A DNA stretch of 64,000 bases, taken from assembly GCF_008831075.1 (NCBI RefSeq), contig NZ_WBJX01000001.1, positions 878,515-942,514 on the forward strand, read 5' to 3'. Of this stretch, positions 25,925 through 36,100 are shown one piece after another. Position 1 is the stretch's first letter. Every line of letters begins with the position of its first letter. Below the pieces are notes generated by a model. The model was not told the origin of the DNA. It searched no databases and saw nothing but the letters and a program-made list of their open reading frames with translations. The stretch is from Pseudoclavibacter terrae. GTDB taxonomy: Bacteria > Actinomycetota > Actinomycetes > Actinomycetales > Microbacteriaceae. The translations under genes were made by a program, and so were the position numbers.

Positions 25925-26208
25925 GGAGGTTCCCGTCCCGCATCCCGCCGACCGGATGAGCGCTCCAAACGGCACCATCCAGGCGCCTCCCGCGAGATGG
26001 GAATCGGCGACTCGCTGCGACGGATGAACATCACAAGGCGAACACGATGTGCGGATCGTGTCATTCAGCAGACTCCCAGGCCGGTAGCGTTGCGCACACA
26101 ATTCGGCTGAGGCGATCTGCGTCAGCCGACAGACCGGCAGACGCGGGGGCAGCCGGGTTCCGACAGGTTCCAACGCTGCTCAATGTTCTGCCCCGGCCGA
26201 GGAGCACG
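25925..26208. other. 284-nt intergenic region before the GlnPQ-type operon
   Basis: No gene, strong hairpin or clear repeat is visible. It presumably holds the promoter of the amino-acid importer, and the GAGGAG ribosome site ends it at about 26199-26204. Confidence 0.5.
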
Positions 26209-28494
26209 ATGCGAACTTCGCTCACCTCACTCCTGCAACGAGTCGCAGACTCACGAAACCAAGTCCTGTCCGTCATCGCGGTCGCACTGCTGCTGCTGCT
26301 GACCGGCGGAGCCATCGCGGGAACCGCCCAGGCGGCCACGATCGGCAAGAGCTCGGTCGAGGGACAGACCTTCACGATCGCCACCGACACCACGTGGGCG
26401 CCGTTCGAGTTCGAGATCGACGGCGAGCTCCGCGGCATCGACATGGACCTCATCAACGCCATCGCGGATGATCAGGGCTTCACAGTCGACATCAAGTCGC
26501 TCGGGTTCGATGGCGCGTTGCAGGCAGTGCAGACCAACGCGGTCGACGGCATGATCGCCGGCATGTCGATCACCGATGAGCGGAAGGGCACGTTCGACTT
26601 CTCGAACCCCTACTTCGACTCAGGCATCCAGATGGCCGTCGCCAAGGACAATGGCGACGTCACCACGTACGAGGACCTCGCGGGCAAGACCGTCGCCGCC
26701 AAGAACGGCACCGAGGGCTTCACGTTCGCCGAGACCCTGGGCAAGGAGATCGGCTTCACCGTCACCGGCTTCCAGGATGCGTCCGACGCGTTCAACGACG
26801 TCACGAGCGGCAACTCGGTCGCGGTCTTCGACGACTTCCCGATCCTCCAGTACGGCATCGAGACCGGCGAGATCAACCTCAAGACGGTCACCGAGCCGGA
26901 GCGCGCATCCTCGTACGGCTTCGCGGTCAACAAGGGCCAGAACACGGAGCTCCGCGAGGCCTTCAACGAAGGCCTGAAGAACGTCGTCGAGAACGGCACC
27001 TACCAGGGCATCCTCGACGAGTACCTCGGCGACGGCGCGCCCGACGCGACCAAGATCTCCGGCGGAGTCGTCACGCTCGGCAACGAGGTCATCGAGGACG
27101 ACGGTCCCGGCACACTGCCCAAGAACCCGCTCTTCCCGGTCGACACCCCGCAGGACAAGGGCTCGTTCGTCATCGCGACGGACAACACCTACGCGCCGTT
27201 CGAGTTCGAGCAGAACGGCGAGACCATCGGCATCGACATGGACCTGATGCGCGCGATCGCCGCGAACCAGGGCTTCGCGGTCGACATTAAGCCGCTCGGC
27301 TTCGATGCCGCACTCCAGGCGGTCCAGTCCGGCCAGGCCGACGGCATCATCGCCGGCATGACCATCACGGACGAGCGCAAGGAGGTGTTCGACTTCTCGG
27401 AGCCGTACTTCACCTCCGGTGTGCAGATGGCCGTCGCTGATGGCGACACGAGCATCACCGGCTACGAGGACCTGGCCGGCAAGAACGTCGCCGTCAAGAC
27501 GGGAACCGTGGGCGCCACGACCGCCGAGGAGCTGTCGACCGAGTACGGCTTCACGATCCGCACGTTCTCCGACACCGCCGACATGATCGCGGAGGTGCAG
27601 ACGGGCAACTCCGTCGCACTGTTCGAGGACTTCCCTGTGCTGCAGTACGGCATCCAGCAGGGCAACGGCCTCATGACCGTCGGAGACCCCATCGAGGGCG
27701 GCGAGTACGGCTTCGCGGTGCTCAAGGGACAGAACGCCGACCTGCTCGAGATGTTCGACGCCGGCCTCGCCAACGCCGAAGACACGGGAGTGCTCGACAC
27801 GATCAACGACCGCTACCTCGGCAGCGAAGAGGAATCGGGTCAGCTGGGATTCTTCGAGCTCGTCGTGGCGGCCCTCCCGTCGCTCATGGTCGGCCTCGGC
27901 TACACGCTGCTCGCGACCGCGCTGTCGCTCGTCTTCGCCATGATCCTCGGCCTCGCGTTCGGCTTCCTGAAGATCTCGAAGAACCTGCTGCTCCGCGGCA
28001 TCGCATCGACGTACGTGAACATCTTCCGAGGCACCCCGGTGCTGGTGCAGGCGTTCTTCTTCTACTTCGGTGTGCCAGCCGTGACGGGCATCTCGCTCGA
28101 CGCGCTGACGGCCGGTGTGATCACGCTGAGCCTCAACGCCGGCGCGTACATCACAGAGACCGTGCGCTCGGGCATCCAGTCCGTCGACCCCGGCCAGATG
28201 GAAGCGGCTCGCTCGCTCGGCCTGACGCGTGGCAAGTCCATGCGCCGAGTCGTGCTGCCGCAGGCGTTCAAGATCATGACGCCCTCGCTCATCAACCAGT
28301 TCATCATCACGCTGAAGGACACCTCGCTGCTGTCCGTCCTCGGCTTCGCTGAGCTCACCTACCAGGGCCGCATCGTCATCGCCTCGACCTTCCGGTCGTT
28401 CGAGATCTGGCTCGTCGTCGGTGTGCTCTACTTCATCGTCATCTACCTGCTGACGGTCCTCTCCAACTACGTCGACAAGAGGTTCAACAAATGA
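26209..28494 (+). CDS. glnP: Polar amino-acid ABC transporter: two substrate-binding domains fused to permease (GlnP-like)
   Basis: A 761-aa protein. An N-terminal membrane/signal segment covers residues about 18-40. Two homologous type-3 solute-binding domains follow at about 51-295 and 317-540; each opens with Ile-Ala-Thr-Asp-(Thr/Asn)-Thr-X-Ala-Pro-Phe-Glu-Phe and carries Gly-Met-(Ser/Thr)-Ile-Thr-Asp-Glu-Arg-Lys. The permease spans about 545-761, with the EAA-type loop Glu-Ala-Ala-Arg-Ser-Leu-Gly near 664. This is the Lactococcus GlnPQ architecture, for glutamine/glutamate import. In a homodimer four binding domains would serve one pore. GAGGAG precedes the ATG. It overlaps the ATPase gene (ATGA). 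Confidence 0.92.
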   Translation: MRTSLTSLLQRVADSRNQVLSVIAVALLLLLTGGAIAGTAQAATIGKSSVEGQTFTIATDTTWAPFEFEIDGELRGIDMDLINAIADDQGFTVDIKSLGFDGALQAVQTNAVDGMIAGMSITDERKGTFDFSNPYFDSGIQMAVAKDNGDVTTYEDLAGKTVAAKNGTEGFTFAETLGKEIGFTVTGFQDASDAFNDVTSGNSVAVFDDFPILQYGIETGEINLKTVTEPERASSYGFAVNKGQNTELREAFNEGLKNVVENGTYQGILDEYLGDGAPDATKISGGVVTLGNEVIEDDGPGTLPKNPLFPVDTPQDKGSFVIATDNTYAPFEFEQNGETIGIDMDLMRAIAANQGFAVDIKPLGFDAALQAVQSGQADGIIAGMTITDERKEVFDFSEPYFTSGVQMAVADGDTSITGYEDLAGKNVAVKTGTVGATTAEELSTEYGFTIRTFSDTADMIAEVQTGNSVALFEDFPVLQYGIQQGNGLMTVGDPIEGGEYGFAVLKGQNADLLEMFDAGLANAEDTGVLDTINDRYLGSEEESGQLGFFELVVAALPSLMVGLGYTLLATALSLVFAMILGLAFGFLKISKNLLLRGIASTYVNIFRGTPVLVQAFFFYFGVPAVTGISLDALTAGVITLSLNAGAYITETVRSGIQSVDPGQMEAARSLGLTRGKSMRRVVLPQAFKIMTPSLINQFIITLKDTSLLSVLGFAELTYQGRIVIASTFRSFEIWLVVGVLYFIVIYLLTVLSNYVDKRFNK

Positions 28495-29306
28495 GTGACG
28501 TGAACAACTCAGCGTCGGATGCGTCAGCCGTGGAGCAGACGCCATTCACTGGACGCTTCGACGCCGTCAACTCGGGCCAGCCGCGCGTGCGCGTCGTCGA
28601 GATGCACAAGTCGTTCGGCCCCGTCGAGGTGCTCAAGGGCATCGACCTCGAGATCGCCAACGGTGAGGTCATCGCCATCATCGGCCCGTCCGGTTCGGGC
28701 AAGTCGACGCTGCTGCGGTGCCTCAACCGCCTCGAAGAAGTCACCAAGGGCCACGTCTACATCGACGACGACGACATCACGGCGCCGAAGACGAACCTCG
28801 ACAAGGTGCGCCAGCGCATCGGCATGGTGTTCCAGCACTTCAACCTCTTCCCGCATATGACCGTGCTGGAGAACGTGACGCTGGCACCCCGCGAGATCAA
28901 GGGCACGAGCAAGGAGGCGGCCAACACGCGCGGCGAGGAGCTGCTGCGCCGAGTCGGCCTCGACCACCTCATGGATCGCCGCCCCTCGCAGCTCTCCGGC
29001 GGACAGAAGCAGCGCGTGGCGATCGCCCGCGCGCTCGCCATGGACCCGGAGATCATGCTCTTCGACGAGGCGACCAGCGCCCTCGACCCCGAGATGGTGG
29101 GGGAGGTGCTGCAGGTCATCCGCGACCTCGCGAAGTCGGGCATGACGATGGCCCTGGTCACGCACGAGATGGGCTTCGCACGCGAAGTCGCCGACCGTGT
29201 CGTGTTCATGGCCGAAGGCAAGATCGTCGAGACGGGAACTCCGGACGAGCTGTTCGGCAACCCGAAGGAGTCGCGCACGCAGGACTTCCTCGGCAAGGTG
29301 CTCTAG
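28491..29306 (+). CDS. glnQ: Polar amino-acid ABC transporter ATPase (GlnQ-like)
   Basis: A 271-aa ATPase energising the preceding fused importer. Walker A Gly-Pro-Ser-Gly-Ser-Gly-Lys-Ser-Thr is near residues 65-73, the signature Leu-Ser-Gly-Gly-Gln-Lys-Gln-Arg near 166, Walker B Ile-Met-Leu-Phe-Asp-Glu-Ala near 188, and the switch His in Val-Thr-His-Glu-Met near 223. It has an N-terminal extension of about 35 residues before the ATPase fold. The start overlaps glnP by 4 nt. A strong terminator follows. Confidence 0.95.
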   Translation: MSDVNNSASDASAVEQTPFTGRFDAVNSGQPRVRVVEMHKSFGPVEVLKGIDLEIANGEVIAIIGPSGSGKSTLLRCLNRLEEVTKGHVYIDDDDITAPKTNLDKVRQRIGMVFQHFNLFPHMTVLENVTLAPREIKGTSKEAANTRGEELLRRVGLDHLMDRRPSQLSGGQKQRVAIARALAMDPEIMLFDEATSALDPEMVGEVLQVIRDLAKSGMTMALVTHEMGFAREVADRVVFMAEGKIVETGTPDELFGNPKESRTQDFLGKVL

Positions 29307-29333
29307 CCGGTTCGCGAACCCGGGACCCAAGAA

Positions 29334-29373
29334 CGCGGCACCCCCTGTCCGGTGGACAGGGGGTGCCGCGTTT
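29334..29373 (+). terminator. Intrinsic-type terminator after glnPQ
   Basis: A perfect 17-bp stem (arms 29334-29350 and 29354-29370), GGT loop, followed by TTT. It lies 27 nt after the glnQ stop. Confidence 0.85.
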
Positions 29374-29377
29374 CCAC

Positions 29378-29383
29378 TAGCCT
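29378..29383 (+). promoter_or_regulatory. -10 box (TAGCCT) for leaderless GH13 mRNA
   Basis: TAGCCT ends 6 nt before the GTG at 29390, and no ribosome site is present. This is the actinobacterial leaderless pattern. It lies just after the upstream terminator. Confidence 0.55.
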
Positions 29384-29389
29384 GTCGAC

Positions 29390-31093
29390 GTGACGCTCAA
29401 CGATGCACCCACCGCAGCCCAGTTCGCGAAGGACACCACCCCCGGATCCGAATGGTGGCGTTCGGCCGTCATCTATCAGGTCTACCCGCGTTCGTTCGCG
29501 GACGGCACCGGCGACGGCATCGGCGATCTCGCCGGCGTCACCGCGCACATCCCGGACCTCGCCGACCTCGGCATCGACGCCATCTGGCTCTCCCCGTTCT
29601 ACCCGTCGCCGCTCAATGACGCCGGCTACGACGTCGCCGACTACTGCGACGTCGACCCCGTCTTCGGCACGCTCGACGAGTTCGACCGGATGCTCGAAGC
29701 CGCTCACGAGCGGGGCATCCGCATCATCGTCGACATCGTCCCCAACCACTCCTCCTCGGAGCACGCCTGGTTCAAGGCGGCCGTGGCCGCTGGACCCGGC
29801 AGCCCGGAACGCGCACGCTACCTGTTCCGCGAGGGCAAGGGCGAGCACGGCGAGCTGCCGCCGAACAACTGGCAGTCGCTGTTCGGCGGGCCCGCCTGGA
29901 CGCGCCTCACGGAAGCCGACGGGACGCCCGGCCAGTGGTACCTGCACCTCTTCGACTCCACGCAGCCCGACTTCGACTGGTCGAACCCCGTGGTGCACCA
30001 GGACTTCGAGGACATCCTCCGCTTCTGGCTCGACCGCGGCGTCGACGGCTTCCGCATCGACGTCGCCCACGGCCTCGCGAAAGAAGACGGGCTGCCCGAC
30101 TACATCCCCGTCGAGAGCAACCTGCCCATCGTCGGCGACCCCCGCACCCCGTACCTCGGGCAGGAGGCCGTGCACGACATCTTCCGCGCCTGGCACCTCG
30201 TGGCGGCCGAGTACGACGGCGACCGCGTGCTCTGCGGTGAGGCGTGGCTCCCGAGCGTCGAGGAGATGGCCGAGTGGGTCCGCCCCGGCCAGCTGCACCA
30301 GACGTTCAACTTCGCGTACCTGCGCGCCCCGTGGGACGCGGACGGCCAGAAGGAGGTCGTGACGCGCTCGCTCGCCGCGTTCGCCGCATCCGGAGCCCCC
30401 AGCACGTGGGTGCTGTCGAACCACGACACGGTGCGCCACGCGACCCGCCTCGCGCTGACCGAGCCGAACGCGCACGGCGCCGGCGTCGGCCCGAAGACCC
30501 CCGGCCAGCCCGACCCCATCGTGGGGGAGCGCCGCGCCCGCGCCGCGACCGCCCTCATGCTCGGCCTCCCGGGGTCGAGCTACCTCTACCAGGGTGAGGA
30601 GCTCGGGCTTCCCGATGTCATCGACCTCGCCGACGACGCGCGGCAGGATCCCATCTTCATCCGCTCCGAGGGCGAGCTGTACGGCCGCGACGGCTGCCGC
30701 GTGCCCATCCCCTGGGAGGCCGAGGGCGACAGCTACGGCTTCAGCCCGACGGGGGAGTCATGGCTTCCGCAGCCTGAGCTGTGGGCGAAGCTCGCCCGCA
30801 GCGAGCAGGTGCACGACCCCGCGTCGACGCTCAACCTCTACCGCTCGCTGCTCGCGCTCCGACGCGAGCACGACCTCGGGCTGGGGGATGCGCGCTTCGA
30901 ATGGGTCGACGGCTTCGGCGACGAGGTGCTCGCCTACCGGAACGGCGACGTCACCGTCATCACGAACTTCGGCGTCGAGCCGGTTGCGCTGCCGGAAGGG
31001 CGTCGAGTGCTCGCCCGCAGCGAGGTCGCGCACGTGGACGCCGCCGGGCAGCTGGCGACCGACACCACGGTCTGGCTTGCCGCCGCCGAGTAG
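29390..31093 (+). CDS. GH13 alpha-glucosidase (oligo-1,6-glucosidase type)
   Basis: A 567-aa cytoplasmic glycoside hydrolase acting on alpha-linked glucosides. GH13 regions appear in order: Asp-Ile-Val-Pro-Asn-His near residue 122, Gly-Phe-Arg-Ile-Asp-Val-Ala (Asp nucleophile) near 223, Cys-Gly-Glu-Ala-Trp (acid/base Glu) near 284, and Leu-Ser-Asn-His-Asp near 347. The N-terminal Val-Ile-Tyr-Gln-Val-Tyr-Pro-Arg-Ser-Phe is typical of alpha-glucosidase, trehalose synthase and amylosucrase relatives. No signal peptide is present, so the substrate must be imported. No sugar transporter or LacI gene adjoins it. The start is GTG, without a leader. Confidence 0.92.
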   Translation: MTLNDAPTAAQFAKDTTPGSEWWRSAVIYQVYPRSFADGTGDGIGDLAGVTAHIPDLADLGIDAIWLSPFYPSPLNDAGYDVADYCDVDPVFGTLDEFDRMLEAAHERGIRIIVDIVPNHSSSEHAWFKAAVAAGPGSPERARYLFREGKGEHGELPPNNWQSLFGGPAWTRLTEADGTPGQWYLHLFDSTQPDFDWSNPVVHQDFEDILRFWLDRGVDGFRIDVAHGLAKEDGLPDYIPVESNLPIVGDPRTPYLGQEAVHDIFRAWHLVAAEYDGDRVLCGEAWLPSVEEMAEWVRPGQLHQTFNFAYLRAPWDADGQKEVVTRSLAAFAASGAPSTWVLSNHDTVRHATRLALTEPNAHGAGVGPKTPGQPDPIVGERRARAATALMLGLPGSSYLYQGEELGLPDVIDLADDARQDPIFIRSEGELYGRDGCRVPIPWEAEGDSYGFSPTGESWLPQPELWAKLARSEQVHDPASTLNLYRSLLALRREHDLGLGDARFEWVDGFGDEVLAYRNGDVTVITNFGVEPVALPEGRRVLARSEVAHVDAAGQLATDTTVWLAAAE

Positions 31094-31100
31094 CACCGCC

Positions 31101-31199
31101 GTGCCCGGCGTGCCTGACGTGCCTGACGTGCCCGGCGTGCCTGACGTGCCTGGCGTGCCCGGCGTGCCTGACGTGCCTGACACGCCTCGCGTGGCTGGC
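31101..31199 (+). repeat. 9-bp tandem repeat (GTGCCYGRC)
   Basis: Nine consecutive copies of GTGCC(C/T)G(G/A)C (31101-31181) are followed by two degenerate ones. In frame they would encode Val-Pro-Gly/Asp repeats at the front of the broken PAP2 gene, and each unit begins with a potential GTG start. Unit changes keep the frame. Confidence 0.85.
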
Positions 31200-31779
31200 G
31201 TGGGAGCACGCGGCAGCGTCGGGGCGGCGGAGCTCATCACCGAGCTCTCCACCCCGGCGCTGCCGGTCGTCGTCATCTCCCTGCTCAGCGGCCTGTCGAG
31301 CGCGGCGGGGTTGCCGGGTCTCCTTTGGGGTGCGATTCCGGCAGTGCTCTGCGGCGTCGTGCCGTACGCGGTGCTCGAGATCGCGTCGCGGCGCGGGATG
31401 CTCACCGACCGCCACGTCACCCAGAAGCGGCAGCGGCCGTGGGCATACGGCGTCTGCCTCCTGTCGGTCGCCGTGAGCGTGCTGCTGCTGGTCCTGCCCG
31501 GAGCGCCGTCGATGATGCTCTGGGCGCTCGGGACGATGTTCGTGGGGCTCATCGCGGCGGGCGCCATCACCGTCGTCGGCCCCAAGGTCTCGGTGCACGC
31601 GTTCTGCTGGAGCGCGCTGTGCGTGTTCCTCGCCCTGCTGTCTGCTGCTCTTCGCAGCCCTGCCCGTGATCGTGTGGAGTCGGCTCCGTCTCGGGCACCA
31701 CTCGTCGACCGAGGTTGCGCTCGGCGCGGTGCTCGGGGCGCTGATCACCGCAGTGGCCTGGTTCTTCCTGCCCGTGTGA
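31101..31779 (+). pseudogene. PAP2-family membrane phosphatase, disrupted by a frameshift
   Basis: From about 31200 the frame encodes four hydrophobic helices with Leu-Thr-Asp-Arg-His-Val-Thr-Gln-Lys-Arg-Gln-Arg-Pro and Pro-Lys-Val-Ser-Val-His-Ala, typical of PAP2-like phosphatases. After Phe-Leu-Ala-Leu-Leu (31640) homology moves to the +1 frame: Trp-Ser-Arg-Leu-Arg-Leu-Gly-His-His-Ser-Ser-Thr-Glu and a last helix, stopping at 31777-31779. Deleting T31641 restores one frame (CTG-CTG-CTG-CTG). The original frame instead runs on to 31979 through repeats. It is either a real mutation or a base error. The start is uncertain: GTG at 31101 (with a Val-Pro repeat leader) or at 31200. It begins within 8 nt of the GH13 stop. 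Confidence 0.7.
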
Positions 31780-31813
31780 TCGGGCAGGCGGAGCTCGCAT
31801 CCGGGAGTCGCAT

Positions 31814-31916
<103 letters not shown>

Positions 31917-32266
31917 CCGGTCGCCCCGCGCCCAGGACCCATCCGTCCGCCGGACGTGCGGACTTTTCCTGGACGATGATGGGTTTTTTCCCATCACACT
32001 CGCAAAAAGCCCGCACGGCCGTCTGCGAGACCCATCAGCGTCGCCGAAACCCAGCACGGCTGTGTGTCGCGTGCCCGAATAGCGTGCCCGGAAACAGCGC
32101 CCGGATAGCGCGCCCGGAAGCAGCGCCCGGACAGCTCTTGCAGATACAGCTCACTCGGATCGTACGCCTCTTCGCTGACCCGGGACCCAGCCACTGGACG
32201 ATGCTCGGGAGGACACTCGAAGCGACGGCCGGATCCCACCGGCCCAGCTTCGGAAGGACTCAGCAG
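31917..32266 (+). other. Gene-free region before the SDR gene
   Basis: No supported gene. It contains a 6-bp hairpin with a T6 loop (31978-31995), an alternating degenerate repeat at about 32069-32134, and the SDR ribosome site (AAGGA at about 32253). Confidence 0.6.
32069..32134 (+). repeat. Degenerate repeat of the AGCGcGCCCGGA type
   Basis: At least five imperfect copies of (A)GCG(TG/CG)CCCGGAWRCA lie in tandem with alternating spacing. No coding frame is supported here. Confidence 0.6.
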
Positions 32267-33022
32267 ATGGCATTTCAGGACAAGGTCGCGATCGTAACGG
32301 GCGGCGGTTCCGGGATCGGGGAGGCGATCGCCAAGGACCTCGCCGCGAACGGCGTCAAGGTCGTCGTCTCCGACATCAACCTCGAGGGCGCGAAGCGCGT
32401 CGTCGCCGAGATCGAGGCAGCCGGCGGCACGGCGTCGCCCTTCGAAGCGAACACGGCCATCGCCGAGGACAGCGTCCGCACCGTCGAGCACGCCGTCGCG
32501 ACCTACGGCAAGCTCAACTACGCCGTGAACAACGCGGGCATCGGTGGGAAGGCCGCGCCGGCGGCCGAGGTGGACGTCGACGACTGGGACCGCGTCATCA
32601 ACATCAACCTCAACGGCGTGCTCTACGGTCTGCGCGCGCAGATCCCGGCCATCCTCGAGGCTGGTGCCGACGAGGGCGCGATCGTCAACATGGCATCGAT
32701 CCATGGCACGGTCGCAGCGATCGGCAGCGGCGCCTACACGGCGGCCAAGCACGGCGTCGTCGGCCTCACCAAGAACGCGGCGGCAGAGTACGGACCCCAG
32801 GGGCTGCGCATCAACGCGGTCGGGCCCGCGTACATCCGCACCCCGCTGCTCGAGCAGCACCTCGACGCGGCCGGGTTCGCGGCCCTTGAGGCGAAGCACC
32901 CGCTCGGACGCCTCGGCCAGCCGCAGGAGGTCGCGAACCTCGCGACGTTCCTGCTCTCCGACAAGGCCAGCTTCATGACGGGCTCCTACGTGCTCGTCGA
33001 CGGCGGCTACACGGCGGTCTAA
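32267..33022 (+). CDS. Short-chain dehydrogenase/reductase (classical)
   Basis: A 251-aa classical SDR. The cofactor loop Thr-Gly-Gly-Gly-Ser-Gly-Ile-Gly is at residues 11-18, Asp in Val-Ser-Asp-Ile-Asn near 36 (favouring NAD), Asn-Asn-Ala-Gly near 87, Ser in Asn-Met-Ala-Ser near 142, and Tyr-Thr-Ala-Ala-Lys near 156-160. The C-terminal Asp-Gly-Gly-Tyr-Thr is usual. AAGGA precedes the ATG. Substrate unknown; it resembles 3-ketoacyl-ACP-reductase/cyclopentanol-dehydrogenase-like enzymes. Convergent with hrpA. Confidence 0.92.
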   Translation: MAFQDKVAIVTGGGSGIGEAIAKDLAANGVKVVVSDINLEGAKRVVAEIEAAGGTASPFEANTAIAEDSVRTVEHAVATYGKLNYAVNNAGIGGKAAPAAEVDVDDWDRVININLNGVLYGLRAQIPAILEAGADEGAIVNMASIHGTVAAIGSGAYTAAKHGVVGLTKNAAAEYGPQGLRINAVGPAYIRTPLLEQHLDAAGFAALEAKHPLGRLGQPQEVANLATFLLSDKASFMTGSYVLVDGGYTAV

Positions 33023-33123
33023 CGGTCAGGAGCGTCAGCGCTGCCTGAGAAGCCACCCTCACGTTCGCCTCGCGGGGTCGGGTTATCGGGCAGCGATCTG
33101 CGGCAGCGATCCGGTGCGGCGCG

Positions 33124-36100
33124 CTACTTCTCGGCGAGGGCCTGGCGGATGCGCTTGAGCGAGACGGTCTCGGCAGTGCCGAGCTGCTGGGCGAAGAGGC
33201 TCACGCGGAACTCTTCGAGCATCCACCTCGCCTGCACGATGGACGCGGGCGCAGTGCGTGCGACGGGGAAGGTGCCCCCGGCTTCCGTGTACAGAGCCGT
33301 GGCCTGCTCGACCTGCATGAGCCCGGCGCGCTCGATGCTCGAGTGGCTGAGCACCCGTTCGAGGCGGTAGGTGAGCGCGCGCAGGTAGCGGGGCAGGTGC
33401 GCGAGCCGCGCGACACCGGTCTTCGACACGAACCCCGGGTACACGAGGGCCTGCAGCTGCGACCTGGCGTCGGCGAGCGACGGCAGCACGGAGATGTGGT
33501 TCGCCGACTTGAGTGCCTTGTTCGCCTCGCGGAAGCGGTCGAGTACCTCGGAGACGAGCTTGGTCTGCGCGAACATGCGGTCGACGAGGGTCGCGTTGAA
33601 GGCCTCGCGCAGCTCGTCGAAGGCCGCACGAGTGCGCACGGGCCCGCCGTGATCCGCGGAGTACGCGGCAACCGCGTCCTGGGCGAGCGCGGCCACGATG
33701 TCGTTGAAGAGCGCCGGCGTCGAGTGGTACGGGCTCGTGGCGAGGGCGAGCTTTTCCTTCGCCGTCAGGTGCTCCTGCACGTAGCTCGCGGGTGAGGGCA
33801 CCGAGGCGGCGAGCAGGGCGGCGACGCCGACGGGATGCTCGCGCGCCTGGTCCTCTGGGGTCGTCACGAGGCGGAGATCGATGCTGCCCTTGACGACGGC
33901 CAGCGACGGGTAGGCGCGGATGACGCCGTGCTTGCGCTTGATGTCGATGAGCTCCGGGATCTCGTCGAGCGGCCATTCGGTGAGCCCGTGCTGGTCGTAG
34001 CGTAGTTCCGCCGTCGACGCGCTCTGCGCGGGCACCGAGCCGGCTTCGCGCACGCCGTTCCCTGGCCGGGCAGGTGCGGCGACCTGCTGGGTGGCGCGCA
34101 GGACCGACGCCTCCGACGCCTTCTTGAGCTTCTCCTGCAGCGCCGTGAGGTCTTCGCCGGTGCCGAGCTCGCGCCCGCGGTCGTCGAGCACTCGGAAGCG
34201 CACCCGCAGGTGGGACGGAACGCGGGTCCAGTCGAACTCGGAGACGTCGAAGCGGATGCCCGCCTGCCGCTGCATGATCTGCCGCAGCGCGTCGTCGAAG
34301 TCGCCGGGAACCTCCTGGCCGAGGTCGGGCCTCGCCTCGCCGAGCTCGCCGAGCAGCTTGTCGGCCCAGTCGGCGGACGGCACGAAGTTGCGGCGGGTCG
34401 CCTTCGGCAGCGACTTGAGGAGCGCGATGACGAGTTCGCGGCGCATGCCGGGAACCTGCCAGTCGAAGCCGCGGTCGTCGAGGCGCGACAGCAGGGGGAG
34501 CGGGATGTTGACGGTCACGCCGTCGTCGGGCGCCCCCGGGTCGAAGCGGTACCTGAGGCGCAGGCGCTGGTCGCCCTGCTTCCACTCGGTCGGGAACCCG
34601 GCACCCTGCTCGTCTGGGTCGGCGTGCTCCTCGCCGAGCACATCCGCCCGCGTCATCGTGAGCAGCTGCGGGGTCTGCTTCTGCGCGCCCTGCCACCACT
34701 TCTCGAATGTCGACTGCGAGACGACGTCGCGGGGGAGCCGCTCGTCGTAGAACTCGAAGACGGCGTCCTCGTCGTCGGAGTACGCGCCGCGCGACCTGGT
34801 GCGCTCCTCGAGGTCGGCGAGGCTCTTGCGCAGCGCCCGGTTCTTCGAGTCAAAGCTGTGGCGGCCGTTCCAGTCGCCCTCGACGAGGGCGTGACGGATG
34901 AACAGGTCGCGCGACCAGGCCGGGTCGATCTTGGAGAACTGCACCGTGCGCCCGCGGACGATCGGCACGCCGTAGAGGGTCACGCGCTCGATCGCGACGG
35001 CGGAGCCCTGCTTCTTCTCCCAGTGCGGGTCGGAGTGGTTGCGCTTCGCGAGGTCGCCGGCGAGCACCTCGGCCCAGGCCGGATCGATCTTGGCGACGGT
35101 GCGTGCGAAGAGGCGGCTCGTCTCGACGAGCTCGGCCGCCATGACGACATCCGGCTGCTTCTTCGCCTTCGCGAGGCCCGAGCCGGGGAAGATCTGGAAG
35201 CGGGTGCCTCGGGCTCCCGCGTAGTCGCGCTTCAGCTCGTCGCGGATGCCGATGTGGCTGAGGAGGCCGGCGAGCATGGAGCGGTGGATGGCGTCGGCGA
35301 GCGCGCCGGGCTCCTGTACCTGGCCAGCGGCGGGCCGCTGCACCTTCAGGCCGATGGGGCCGGCGAGCTGACGCAGCTGCCTGAACACGTCCTGCCACTC
35401 GCGGAAGCGGACGAAGTTGATGAACTCGTCGCGGCACTTGCGGCGGAACGCGCTCGAGCCGAGCTCGTGGCTCTGCTCCTCGAGGTAGTTCCAGAGGTTC
35501 ACGAGGGTGAGGAAGTCGCTGGACGGGTCGCGGAATCTGGCGTGCAGCTCGTCGGCCTTCTGCCGGTGGTCGAGCGGCCGCTCGCGGATGTCCTGCACCG
35601 TCATGCCCGCCACGATGATGAGCACCTCGCGGCTCACGTCGTGCTGCTTCGACTCGATGACCATGCGCCCGAAGCGGGGGTCGATGGGCAGGCGTGCGAG
35701 GCTGCGGCCGATCTTCGTGAGCCGCAGCTGGCTGCTCTTCCCCTGGCTGGCCTTGCCGGGCTCGACGGCGCCGAGCTCGCTGAGCAGGTCGGTGCCGTCC
35801 TTGATGCCGCGCGCGTCCGGCGGCTGCAGGAACGGGAACTCGGAGAGCGCGCCGAGGCCGAGCTCGAGCATCTGCAGGAGCACGCTCGCGAGGTTCGTGC
35901 GGAGGATCTCGGGCTCGGTGAACTCGGGGCGGCGGTCGAAGTCCGCCTCGGAGTAGAGGCGGATCGCGACGCCCGCCGAGGTGCGGCCCGCGCGGCCTGA
36001 GCGCTGCTTCGCGGAGGCCTGCGAGATGGCCTCGATGGGGAGTCGCTGCACCTTCGCGCGCGTCGAGTAGCGGGAGATGCGGGCGGTGCCCGTGTCGATG

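Noticed and set aside
26620-28545. A 641-codon open frame on the minus strand opposite the GlnP gene.
   Set aside because: It mirrors the strong third-position G/C of the real gene, has an Arg/Asp/Val-biased composition and no domain or ribosome site.
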